From contig NZ_CAJPNR010000019.1 in the NCBI RefSeq assembly GCF_905372115.1, positions 1 through 35,019 on the forward strand: 35,019 nt of DNA, in the 5' to 3' direction. The position numbers and the translations under genes were made by a program. The notes beneath the pieces were generated by a model. That model did no database searches. It saw only the letters and a program-made list of their open reading frames with translations, and had not been told where the DNA came from. Shown in pieces: positions 1 through 7,018 of this stretch; position 1 is the first letter of the stretch; every line of letters starts with the position of its first letter. The stretch comes from an uncultured Streptococcus sp. (GTDB lineage Bacteria > Bacillota > Bacilli > Lactobacillales > Streptococcaceae).

Positions 1-379
1 CCTTGTATTTATGGAGACTGGCGAAGTCCGCAGGATCTAAGTTAAAGCCAGATTGTCCTAGCGGAATCACACCGCCATCATAATTCTCAATGACCTGCGG
101 CTGGATGTTCTCTGCGTTGAAGTCTGCTGTATCCATGTGGGAAATAAAGCCAATCTTGCGGGTAAAGCTAGGGTCGTTGGCTGGCAGAGTTCCAATCGCA
201 AAGCCGTTGGGCAGGTAGTAGACATTTTCCAAGCCGACTCGCTTCATCTCAGGGATGAGGACATTTTTGGCAAAGTCCACCTGACTCTGGGTGCTGGGTG
301 TAGTAGTAGATGTCTCGTCTGAGCGTGTGTTGACCTTGACATATGTCAGAAAACGCTCTAACAGATTAGGATATTTCAT
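1..379 (-). CDS. pepT: Tripeptidase T (PepT), N-terminal part only
   Basis: The reverse strand opens with ATG at 379 and reads MKYPNLLERFLTYVKVNTRS, the characteristic PepT N-terminus. About 126 codons are present and the 3' end lies beyond the left window edge. The segment GFISHMDTADF carries the first metal-ligand His and the Asp of the M20 zinc peptidase family. A GGAG ribosome site sits just upstream of the start. PepT is a cytoplasmic di-zinc aminopeptidase that removes the N-terminal residue of tripeptides, feeding amino-acid supply from imported peptides. It is divergent from the SDR gene at 488, and the roughly 110-bp gap must hold both promoters. The family call is sure. Whether the remainder of the gene is intact cannot be seen here. 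Confidence 0.93.
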   Translation of the reverse strand, partial: MKYPNLLERFLTYVKVNTRSDETSTTTPSTQSQVDFAKNVLIPEMKRVGLENVYYLPNGFAIGTLPANDPSFTRKIGFISHMDTADFNAENIQPQVIENYDGGVIPLGQSGFNLDPADFASLHKYK

Positions 380-452
380 AAATGCTCCTTTTTCATTTCA
401 TTTAAATCTATTTTAGCATATTCAGGAGAGAGTGAGAAATGTTTTTCGTTTC

Positions 453-481
453 TTGAGGGCAAAGGCAAAATCTGGTAAACT
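453..481 (+). promoter_or_regulatory. Promoter of the SDR-glycosyltransferase operon
   Basis: A TTGAGG -35 (453-458), a 17-bp spacer and an extended -10 (TG then G then TAAACT at 476-481) can be read. The expected transcription start at about 487-488 falls on the ATG of the SDR gene, so the first gene may be translated from a leaderless mRNA. No Shine-Dalgarno sequence lies between the -10 box and that ATG. Confidence 0.55.
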
Positions 482-487
482 ATATCT

Positions 488-1258
488 ATGCAAATGGAAA
501 AAACAATCAGCAAAGCTGTGATTTTGGGGGCTTCGGGAGGTATAGGTCGTCAGCTGGCTAGGGAACTGGCTCAAAGGACAGACCAGCTAGTCTTGGTTGG
601 CAGAGATGAAGCTAAGCTCACTCAGTTGCAAGAGGATCTATCTGGAGTCAAGGCCAAGCTTTCCTTCAGAGTTTTGGATTTGCTGGATGCGGCTGCTGTA
701 GACGATTTTGCTCAGCAGTTAGAGGCAGATCTACTGATTAATTGCTGCGGTCTGGCTAATTTTGGTCCGGCGCTATCTCTTTCAGAAGCAGATGAAAAGG
801 CCCTCTGGCAGGTCAATTACCAAGCACCGATTCGACTGATCAAGCAAGTTGCGGAGCGCAATCGCAAGATAAGACTTGTCCAACTTTCCTCTCTGGCAGC
901 GCTTTGTCCCCATCCTTATTTGGCAGCTTACAGCTCCAGTAAGGCCGCTTTGCAGACCTACTGTCTAGCCTTGCAAGAAGAGCTGCGCCTCAAAGGCTCT
1001 CAAATGACAGTTTGTCTTTATATACTGGGACCGGTTCGGACTGCCATCTTTCCTCCAGAGTTACAGAATGCTTTAGGTGGAAGTCAGTTGCAAATGAGCC
1101 CGGAGATAGCAGCACAACGCATCGTCGGACTGCTCCAGCAAGGCCGTTCCTATGCTATAGTGGGCATGAGATATCGACTACTGGCTTGGCTCATGAAGCT
1201 ACTTCCGCAAAGATGGATTATCCGTTTGACTGGCGCATATCTACGAAAGGGGCTTTGA
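488..1258 (+). CDS. Short-chain dehydrogenase/reductase (SDR), first gene of glycosyltransferase operon
   Basis: The 256-residue protein shows the classical SDR layout: nucleotide-binding GASGGIG at residues 14-20, INCCG in place of the usual NNAG around 84-88, Asn110, a Ser at 134-135, and the catalytic pair in YSSSK (Tyr148, Lys152). SDRs reduce or oxidise carbonyl or hydroxyl groups with NAD(P)H; the substrate here is unknown. The C-terminus is basic and hydrophobic (residues 225-256), which could touch membrane. The stop is 2 nt before the ATG of the membrane glycosyltransferase, so a keto-lipid or sugar intermediate is plausible. ATG 488 is chosen; ATG 494 is in frame and possible. No ribosome site precedes either, which fits leaderless translation. 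Family certain, function open. Confidence 0.85.
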   Translation: MQMEKTISKAVILGASGGIGRQLARELAQRTDQLVLVGRDEAKLTQLQEDLSGVKAKLSFRVLDLLDAAAVDDFAQQLEADLLINCCGLANFGPALSLSEADEKALWQVNYQAPIRLIKQVAERNRKIRLVQLSSLAALCPHPYLAAYSSSKAALQTYCLALQEELRLKGSQMTVCLYILGPVRTAIFPPELQNALGGSQLQMSPEIAAQRIVGLLQQGRSYAIVGMRYRLLAWLMKLLPQRWIIRLTGAYLRKGL

Positions 1259-1260
1259 TC

Positions 1261-2403
1261 ATGAAACTTATTTTTTTCCTGCTGGCTGCTGCCTATTTGC
1301 TTCTCTTTATCTTGCGTTGGCTCTTGTCTTTGGCTTATTTGAAAAAAGGGCAGAGCTCTTCATCGGACTTTCAAGAGGAGCTTTATACGGTGGTTCAGCC
1401 CATCCTATCTGGTGACCCTCGTTTGGAAAATGATTTATTAGCCAATCTCCAGCAGACAGAAGCAGTGGAGTTTTACTGGCTGATTGATCAGTCTGATCCA
1501 GAGGCGCAGCGAGTGGCTGACAAGATTTGTCAAAATCCTTCTTATGCCCAGCGCATTCGCATTTTTCTCATGGAGGATGTCCCCCAGGGGATTAATCCTA
1601 AGAGTTATAAGATTGAGCAGATTATAGATGAGCTGACTCGACCTTATTTGATTGTTCTCGACGACGACAGCGTCATTGATTTTTCAAAAATGGGAGAATT
1701 GGCAGCTCATCTAGGTGAGAATGTTATTTTGACAGGCATTCCCTATAATCAGGAGCGAAGTAATTTCTGGTCCAAGCTAGTAGCTGCTTTTGTCAATGGC
1801 AATTCTTTTATTACCTATTTTACCATGGCAGAAGTCAAAGCCAACCACTCGATTAATGGAATGTTCTACATTCTGCCACTTGAACTGGCTAGGGAGCAGA
1901 AGCTCTTCAGTGCTATCAAAGACTACCTATGTGATGATTTGGCTGTGGCGGATTTTCTGCGTAGCAAGGGAATAGAGATTATCCAGACGCGGGTGACCTG
2001 TAATGTTCGGACTACTATCAAGGATGCCAAGCAATATCTGCTGCAAATGAAGCGATGGCTGCTTTTTAGCTCTATCTATCTGAAGGAGCACTTGGACTGG
2101 AAGGTTATTATTTTAATTGCTCTACCTAGTTTCCTGCCCCTTCCAGCCTTGCTTATTAGTTTCTTTCTTGGCTGGCCTTTTGTACTGCTGGCTTTGCTTT
2201 TGCTCTTGATCAAAGCGGTTTGGATGCTGGCATATCGTCGCCTTATCCTAACTGGTCGGCCGTATCCTGATGAAGTGTTCTACGAGGTGCTGAACGACCT
2301 AGTCTTGCCTTGGCTTTTCCTCTATGTCTTGCTCAGTCCGCGGGTGATTAACTGGCGGGGAAGGAAGATTCGAGTGACGGATGGGAAAATCCGCTATGAG
2401 TAA
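1261..2403 (+). CDS. Membrane glycosyltransferase, GT2/ceramide glucosyltransferase-like
   Basis: The 380-residue protein begins with a hydrophobic segment (residues 2-27), then a cytosolic GT-A domain, then two to three C-terminal membrane segments (about 282-325 and 346-360). The D,D,D,(Q/R)xxRW signature of processive and GT21-type enzymes is visible: WLIDQSDP (73-80), LDDDS (133-137), CDDL (224-227) and QMKRW (262-266). It ends with a WRGRKIRV tail typical of these enzymes. Such proteins transfer a sugar from a nucleotide donor to a lipid on the cytosolic face. An upstream in-frame extension overlaps the SDR gene and is rejected, because the hydrophobic N-terminus starts cleanly at ATG 1261, with purine-rich GAAAGGGG upstream. 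The last 8 nt overlap the next gene. Acceptor and sugar are unknown. Confidence 0.85.
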   Translation: MKLIFFLLAAAYLLLFILRWLLSLAYLKKGQSSSSDFQEELYTVVQPILSGDPRLENDLLANLQQTEAVEFYWLIDQSDPEAQRVADKICQNPSYAQRIRIFLMEDVPQGINPKSYKIEQIIDELTRPYLIVLDDDSVIDFSKMGELAAHLGENVILTGIPYNQERSNFWSKLVAAFVNGNSFITYFTMAEVKANHSINGMFYILPLELAREQKLFSAIKDYLCDDLAVADFLRSKGIEIIQTRVTCNVRTTIKDAKQYLLQMKRWLLFSSIYLKEHLDWKVIILIALPSFLPLPALLISFFLGWPFVLLALLLLLIKAVWMLAYRRLILTGRPYPDEVFYEVLNDLVLPWLFLYVLLSPRVINWRGRKIRVTDGKIRYE

Positions 2404-3043
2404 GATGAAGCAGTACTTGGATAAGTTGGATGCTTTGTCGCCAGACCAAACCTTGCTAAAATCAAGCAAAGTCTTGCTTTTTCTCAGTGGCAGCAGCCAT
2501 TTGGAGAGCGCTAGTTTAACTGCAGGCCAGCTTGAGTTTCTTGAGCAGATTTGTCCACCAGATTTCTCAGTGGTGCCAAGCAATTTTCCGTTTAACCAGG
2601 TATTTGAGCACGGGAGACAAAACCAAGTTTCCTTGTTGACAGCTTCCATTTCCAATATCCGTTACTATTGGCACACTCTCTACAATTCTCGCTTTCAGGA
2701 GGCTTTGCAGCGGCATTTATCTCCTTTACTGGGTGTTGAGGATGCTGTCATTATCTGCAAAAGCTCGGGGCTCAATATGCTGACCCAGTGGCTGGAGGAT
2801 TTGGTTGAGGAAAATCTGCCAATCGGACTGAGAGTGATTGCGCTGGGGCCTGTTTCACGGAGACTCCTAACTCGCAAGGATATTGACTTGCTGGTCATCA
2901 AGGGCAGGAAGGATATTTACAGCAGATTTTTAGATGGCCATCCAGCAGATGTGATGGTGGATAGCAACCATTTTAATTATGAATACAGGGAAGATGTGAA
3001 AGGATTAGTTTATGACTGGATTAGAAAAAGTGATAAAGATTGA
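2396..3043 (+). CDS. Unknown protein of the glycosyltransferase operon
   Basis: The protein is 215 residues, soluble, with no signal peptide. It starts at ATG 2396 inside the end of the glycosyltransferase gene (8-nt overlap) and its own end overlaps the GT1 gene by 32 nt, so translational coupling is likely. I do not recognise the family. The stretch VIICKSSGLNML (about residues 117-128) resembles a strand-turn-helix nucleophile elbow (x-Ser-Ser-Gly-Leu) of alpha/beta hydrolases. LPIGLRVIALGPVSRR, DIDLLVIKGRKD and HPADVMV look like further strands of an alpha/beta fold, and a Asp/His pair could follow. A lipid esterase or acyltransferase helper is possible but unproven. The gene is a real coding region by its embedding in the operon. 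Confidence 0.75.
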   Translation: MSKMKQYLDKLDALSPDQTLLKSSKVLLFLSGSSHLESASLTAGQLEFLEQICPPDFSVVPSNFPFNQVFEHGRQNQVSLLTASISNIRYYWHTLYNSRFQEALQRHLSPLLGVEDAVIICKSSGLNMLTQWLEDLVEENLPIGLRVIALGPVSRRLLTRKDIDLLVIKGRKDIYSRFLDGHPADVMVDSNHFNYEYREDVKGLVYDWIRKSDKD

Positions 3044-4295
3044 TGTGATTAGTGTGCCATTTAGTGGCCACCTGCTGCCTACTTTGACCTTAGTCAAGCC
3101 TCTGCTAACGGATCCGCGTTTTCGGATTCGGGTCATCACTGGCTGCCAAAAGAAAGAGTTAGTAGAGGAAATTGGTTTTGACTGTCTGGCTCTCTTTCCA
3201 GAAAGACCGACGGTGATGGAGGATATCGCCAATACCCCGCAGCAAAGCAACCCTTTAATTACCTATCAGCAGTTTCGGGCCAATTCTAGACTAATTCCAG
3301 AGGTTATAGACGAATTAAATCGAATTTGGCGAGAGGGCGGTAAACCGAATTTGGTCATAGCGGATTTTGTTGCTTCACCAGCAGGCCTGATTTCTGATCG
3401 CTTTGGCATCCCATGGATAACCACGATTCCGAGTCCGGTTGCGATTGAGTGCCGGACGACAACTCCGACTTATTTAGGAGGCTGGAAACCTCACCAAGGT
3501 GTCTTGTACAAATTCAGAGATGCTTTAGGCAGGCAAGCTATTCGTTGTGGAAAGAAAATGGCCTTTGCTTTAGTCCGGAAGAGTTTGGGAGACTATCAAG
3601 ATTTTAAACTCTATCGGGAAGACGGTACAGAAGCCATTTATTCGCCTTACTCTATCTTAGCTTTGGGCATGAAAGAGCTAGAGTTTCGAGACGATTTTCC
3701 TAAGCAGCTTCGCTGGGTTGGCTACAAATGCCTGTCCTTTGATCGTCTGCCTGAAGCACATGAGTCTTATTTTGAGACCGATAAGAAGCGGGTTTTAGTG
3801 ACTTGCGGTACGCATTTGAAATGGGAGAAGGAGCGCATGGTGGAGCGAGCGAAAAAGCTGAGTCAGCTCTACCCAGATTACCTCTTTTACGTCACCTTGG
3901 GAGAAGCTAGTGGCTTGGGTAATCCTCCGCACAGACTGGCGGAAAACCTGCTGCTCTTTGACTATCTGCCCTATACCGATATTCTGGACAAGATAGATCT
4001 TGCTATTCACCATGCAGGAACGGGTATTATGATGGCCTGTATTGAGCATGAGATTCCCAGTCTCATTTTGCCGCAGGATTATGACCAGTTTGACAATGCC
4101 GTTCGTGCTGAGCTAGCCCAGGTGGGGTTGGTTGCTCGCAGAAAGACTGATGCAGAAGTGCTGCGCCTTTTTAAGGGATTGACAGATCGCACGGACTGGT
4201 CTCAGTTGAAAACCCTTGCCCAGCAAAGCAAAGAATATCAGCCTACAGAGATTCTCTATCAGGAGCTGGGGCGCCTGCTTAAGGTTGATTTATAA
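3012..4295 (+). CDS. GT1 (MGT/UGT-type) glycosyltransferase
   Basis: The 427-residue protein has the two-domain GT-B layout. The N-terminal domain starts KIDVISVPFSGHLLPTLTL, the acceptor-side signature with the catalytic His. The C-terminal domain carries the nucleotide-sugar site HHAGTGIMMACIEHEIPSLI (about 337-356) followed by PQDYDQFDNA with the D-Q pair that contacts the sugar. No signal peptide or membrane helix is seen. Enzymes of this family glucosylate macrolides, sterols, lipids or polyketides. ATG 3012 is chosen because AAAGGA lies 7 nt upstream (2999-3004); GTG 3030 has no such site. As last gene of the operon it likely adds a second sugar to, or glycosylates, the product of the upstream GT2-type enzyme. 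Substrate unknown. Confidence 0.87.
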   Translation: MTGLEKVIKIDVISVPFSGHLLPTLTLVKPLLTDPRFRIRVITGCQKKELVEEIGFDCLALFPERPTVMEDIANTPQQSNPLITYQQFRANSRLIPEVIDELNRIWREGGKPNLVIADFVASPAGLISDRFGIPWITTIPSPVAIECRTTTPTYLGGWKPHQGVLYKFRDALGRQAIRCGKKMAFALVRKSLGDYQDFKLYREDGTEAIYSPYSILALGMKELEFRDDFPKQLRWVGYKCLSFDRLPEAHESYFETDKKRVLVTCGTHLKWEKERMVERAKKLSQLYPDYLFYVTLGEASGLGNPPHRLAENLLLFDYLPYTDILDKIDLAIHHAGTGIMMACIEHEIPSLILPQDYDQFDNAVRAELAQVGLVARRKTDAEVLRLFKGLTDRTDWSQLKTLAQQSKEYQPTEILYQELGRLLKVDL

Positions 4296-4360
4296 CTGGA
4301 AAACTCAACAAACTATTAAAACATACTTCCAATATTAAAGTGTCTGAATTATTAAATTTC

Positions 4361-4388
4361 CCTATTCTTTTCAAGGAATAGGTTTTTT
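4361..4388 (+). terminator. Terminator of the glycosyltransferase operon
   Basis: CCTATTC (4361-4367) and GAATAGG (4376-4382) form a 7-bp stem with an 8-nt loop, followed directly by six T. It separates the operon from hemH. Confidence 0.85.
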
Positions 4389-4490
4389 GGTCTATTCAAG
4401 TCTTTTTTAAGATGTTAAAATGAAAGTGATTACAAGAAAGTCGTTGGAAAGTCAACTTGGCTTTCTCTGAGTGACTGAAGAGGAAAGATA

Positions 4491-5585
4491 ATGAAGAAAG
4501 CAATTCTAATGATGACTTTTGGCTCGCCAGAGGAGATTAGCTTTGAGGGAGTGGCTGAATTTTTTACCAACATTCGCCGCGGTGTCAGGCCGCAAGACCA
4601 TGAAATTCAGACCCTCTATGATAACTATGTCCTCATCGGTGGAACGCCTCTGCAGCGTATCAGTCTAGAAGAGGTGGAAAAGGTTCGTCAGCGTTTGGCT
4701 GGCGAGTATGCGGTTTATTTTGCCAATAAATTTTCACGTCCTTTTATACCAGATGTGATTGAGCAGATGGAAGAGGATGGTATTGAGGATTGTATCTGTT
4801 TGATTCTAGAGCCGCATTTTTCTTACTATTCTGTCATGGGCTATGAGAAGTTTATCCAGAGTGATTCCATCCGCTTTAATATCATTAAGGAATGGTATCA
4901 GGAAGAAGCTATTCTTGATTATTGGGCAGAGGAGCTGAGAAAGATTCTTACAGAAGAGGTTAGAGAAGAGACCTTCAAGATTTTCTTCTCAGCCCACAGT
5001 GTGCCTATTCTGGCCTTGGATTTCGGAGATCCTTACATTGATCAGATCTATGACAATGCCCGTTTGATTGCTGAAAGGTTAGGTCTGACAGAAGAGGATT
5101 ATCTCAATGTTTGGCAAAGCGAGAGTGACATCGGACTCCCTTGGATCAAACCTGACGTGCTGGACTATATGCGCCAGCAAGAAACGCATCCGAAGCATTA
5201 TATTTTTGTGCCGATTAGTTTTATCAGTGAGCATATAGAGGTCCTTTTTGACAATGACGTGGAGTGTAAGGAACTTTGCGAAGATCTGGGAGTTGCCTAT
5301 CATAGACCGCCTATGCCCAATGCAGATGACCGTCTAATTGATGCCCTGATTCAAACTATCCGCCGCCATGAGAATGAACCCTTCAAAGAATGTTTTCCAG
5401 AAGAAGAAACCTTCGATGAATTGCAGCCGTCGGAGGAGAGCAGCCAGATTCTTGCAGAGGATGAAGAGCTGAAAATGCCAGATTTCGTCAAGAAACTGAT
5501 TGAGAAAAAAGGGCGCGAGAATGTTAAGATGCCATATTTTGTCAAAAAAATGCTGGAGAAAGCAGGAAAGCTGCCCAAGAGTTGA
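4491..5585 (+). CDS. hemH: Ferrochelatase (HemH/CpfC family) with repeated C-terminal motif
   Basis: The 364-residue protein matches class-I ferrochelatases: MKKAILMMTFGSPE at the start, GGTPL near 50, catalytic FSAHSVP with His169, and PISFISEHIEVL with the essential Glu247. It inserts iron into a porphyrin in the cytoplasm, in Gram-positives usually coproporphyrin III. No other haem synthesis gene is in the window, as expected for streptococci, so it may act on scavenged or imported porphyrin, or run in reverse. After about residue 300 there is an acidic linker and then two copies of the motif KMPxFVKKxxEK (328-339 and 346-357), beyond the usual catalytic core. AGAGGAAAG supplies the ribosome site, and a TGTTAAAAT extended -10 is visible near 4410. 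The Pyr_excise gene follows 51 bp later. Confidence 0.88.
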   Translation: MKKAILMMTFGSPEEISFEGVAEFFTNIRRGVRPQDHEIQTLYDNYVLIGGTPLQRISLEEVEKVRQRLAGEYAVYFANKFSRPFIPDVIEQMEEDGIEDCICLILEPHFSYYSVMGYEKFIQSDSIRFNIIKEWYQEEAILDYWAEELRKILTEEVREETFKIFFSAHSVPILALDFGDPYIDQIYDNARLIAERLGLTEEDYLNVWQSESDIGLPWIKPDVLDYMRQQETHPKHYIFVPISFISEHIEVLFDNDVECKELCEDLGVAYHRPPMPNADDRLIDALIQTIRRHENEPFKECFPEEETFDELQPSEESSQILAEDEELKMPDFVKKLIEKKGRENVKMPYFVKKMLEKAGKLPKS

Positions 5586-5636
5586 TTGTTCATATTCGTT
5601 GATGATTTTATAAGATTATTCTAGAAGGAGAAAACC

Positions 5637-6002
5637 GTGAGACTTTGGCACCAAGATTTGATTGAAAAACTTCCGCGCCAGCAGCTTTTAGGCCAGCACC
5701 GAGAGTGTGCAGCCTTGCGTGGACGAGGGTGGGGCAAGCCGCATGCGACGGTCAACTATGTTTTTGAGCACAGTCCTTATTGCCTCTATGCTTATCACCT
5801 CTTGATTATGGAGGAGATGCAGAAGCGGGGCTATCAGCCAGATACCCTTTGGCTGGATAGGGACTATCGTGGCAAGACCTGCCCGCCTTACCATGAGTTG
5901 CCAGCTGAGGAGCTCGAACATCCCATTTATCCGGAGCATGACGCAGCTTATCTGCAAGAATGCCTGGAAAATCTGAAAGAGAAAGGAATAGAAATTTTTT
6001 GA
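5637..6002 (+). CDS. Pyr_excise/TIGR02328 family protein (pyrimidine-dimer glycosylase-like)
   Basis: The 121-residue protein starts with GTG at 5637, preceded by AAGGAG at the right distance. Its N-terminus MRLWHQDLIEKLPRQQLLGQ followed by HRECAALRG fits the PF03013/TIGR02328 family related to phage T4 endonuclease V, a DNA-repair glycosylase/lyase for UV dimers. Aligned by eye with T4 DenV, Glu23 and the preceding Arg22 fall in register. The N-terminal Thr2 that acts as the Schiff-base nucleophile in DenV is Arg2 here, so lyase chemistry may differ or be absent. The gene lies 51 bp after hemH and may be co-transcribed. It ends in a bidirectional terminator. Biochemical role of this bacterial subgroup is, to my knowledge, untested. 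Confidence 0.75.
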   Translation: MRLWHQDLIEKLPRQQLLGQHRECAALRGRGWGKPHATVNYVFEHSPYCLYAYHLLIMEEMQKRGYQPDTLWLDRDYRGKTCPPYHELPAEELEHPIYPEHDAAYLQECLENLKEKGIEIF

Positions 6003-6043
6003 TTTCCAAGTGCCAAGACGGCATAGTATTAAGGTTATAGAAC

Positions 6044-6076
6044 AAAAAAAGGAAGAGACATTGCTCTTCTTTTTTG
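6044..6076. terminator. Bidirectional terminator between convergent genes
   Basis: GAAGAG (6052-6057) pairs with CTCTTC (6064-6069). It is flanked by a run of A on the left and a run of T on the right, so it can stop transcription from both the plus-strand repair gene and the minus-strand phosphatase gene. Confidence 0.8.
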
Positions 6077-6080
6077 ACTT

Positions 6081-6896
6081 TTACGAATTCAAAATAAACT
6101 TCTCAATAGCAGTTGCGACCCCATTTTCCTCGCAGCTGTCTGTGACGGCATCGGCTAGGCCTTTGACATAGTCTGAAGCATTTCCCATGGCAACACCGAG
6201 ACCTGCATATTCCAGCATTTCGATGTCGTTATTGGCATCACCGATTGCCATGATTTTTTGAGGATTGACGTCCAATTGTTTAGCCAGTCGCTCTAGGGCA
6301 AAGGCTTTGGTCACACCAGACGGCATGGCCTCGTAAATAACTGGCTGGGAGCGAACGCCGCTGAAACGCTGGCAGATTTCTTGGCCAAAGTCAGCTTCAA
6401 AAGCATCTACCTGTTCTTGGCTGCCTAAAAACATAGCTTGAAACATTCTGTGTTGACCGCTGCAAGCCTCTTCCAGTCTAATCTCAGTTGGAGTGGTGAA
6501 GACTAAGCTAGCGTCATTCACGACATAGGAACTAGCTTTTTCTCCGACAACGAAATAATGCTCTTCATCAAAGAGAGTCAGCTGGACAGGGCTATTTTCA
6601 GACAGGGAGTAGAGATAGCGGATATCCTGACCGCTCAGCTCCTGCCAATCTACCAGACTCCAGTCGCTGGTCTGGTGTGTAGCGCAGCCGTTGTCCACGA
6701 TGACATATTCGTTTTCCTGTGCCAGACCTAGCTTGTCATAGTAAGGCTTGACGCCGACCAAGGGGCGACCTGTGCAGAGGACTAATTTAACCCCTTTATC
6801 AATGGCTTGGTGGATAGCCTCAATGTGAGCCTGAGGAATTTCTTTTTTGCTGTTGAGCAAGGTGCCGTCCATATCAAGTGCAAGAATTTTAATCAT
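6081..6896 (-). CDS. Cof-type HAD phosphatase (YidA-like)
   Basis: The 271-residue protein opens with motif I of the HAD superfamily, LALDMDGTLL (Asp8 nucleophile, Asp10 acid/base). It has the LCTGRP motif II region near 40 and ends with GDANNDIEML (motif IV metal ligands, around 218-227). The large C2b cap domain between 80 and 190 marks the Cof/YidA subfamily, which dephosphorylates sugar phosphates, FMN precursors or other small phosphates in the cytoplasm. The start at 6896 is the only ATG that keeps the beta-strand before motif I. It stands alone on the minus strand and is divergent from lepA. The exact substrate cannot be read from sequence. Confidence 0.9.
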   Translation of the reverse strand: MIKILALDMDGTLLNSKKEIPQAHIEAIHQAIDKGVKLVLCTGRPLVGVKPYYDKLGLAQENEYVIVDNGCATHQTSDWSLVDWQELSGQDIRYLYSLSENSPVQLTLFDEEHYFVVGEKASSYVVNDASLVFTTPTEIRLEEACSGQHRMFQAMFLGSQEQVDAFEADFGQEICQRFSGVRSQPVIYEAMPSGVTKAFALERLAKQLDVNPQKIMAIGDANNDIEMLEYAGLGVAMGNASDYVKGLADAVTDSCEENGVATAIEKFILNS

Positions 6897-6980
6897 AAAG
6901 TGTCTCCAAAATTATTCTCTGACTAGTATAGCATAATTTATAGAGAAAGTCCGAGTCTATAGGAAAAATTACTGGTCTTG

Positions 6981-6989
6981 TGTTATAAT
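6981..6989 (+). promoter_or_regulatory. Extended -10 promoter of lepA
   Basis: TG, one base, then TATAAT (6984-6989) forms a perfect extended -10 box. No clear -35 lies at 16-18 bp, which is normal for this promoter class. About 23 nt of leader precede the lepA start. Confidence 0.6.
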
Positions 6990-7018
6990 AAATAGAATAC
7001 CCTAAAAGGATGAGAAAA

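Noticed and set aside
1012..1260. Upstream extension of the membrane glycosyltransferase frame
   Set aside because: It overlaps the SDR gene in another frame and puts 83 unrelated residues before a clean hydrophobic N-terminus; ATG 1261 is the natural start.
4491..6002. Haem biosynthesis cluster
   Set aside because: Only the ferrochelatase belongs to that pathway; the neighbour is a repair-type protein.
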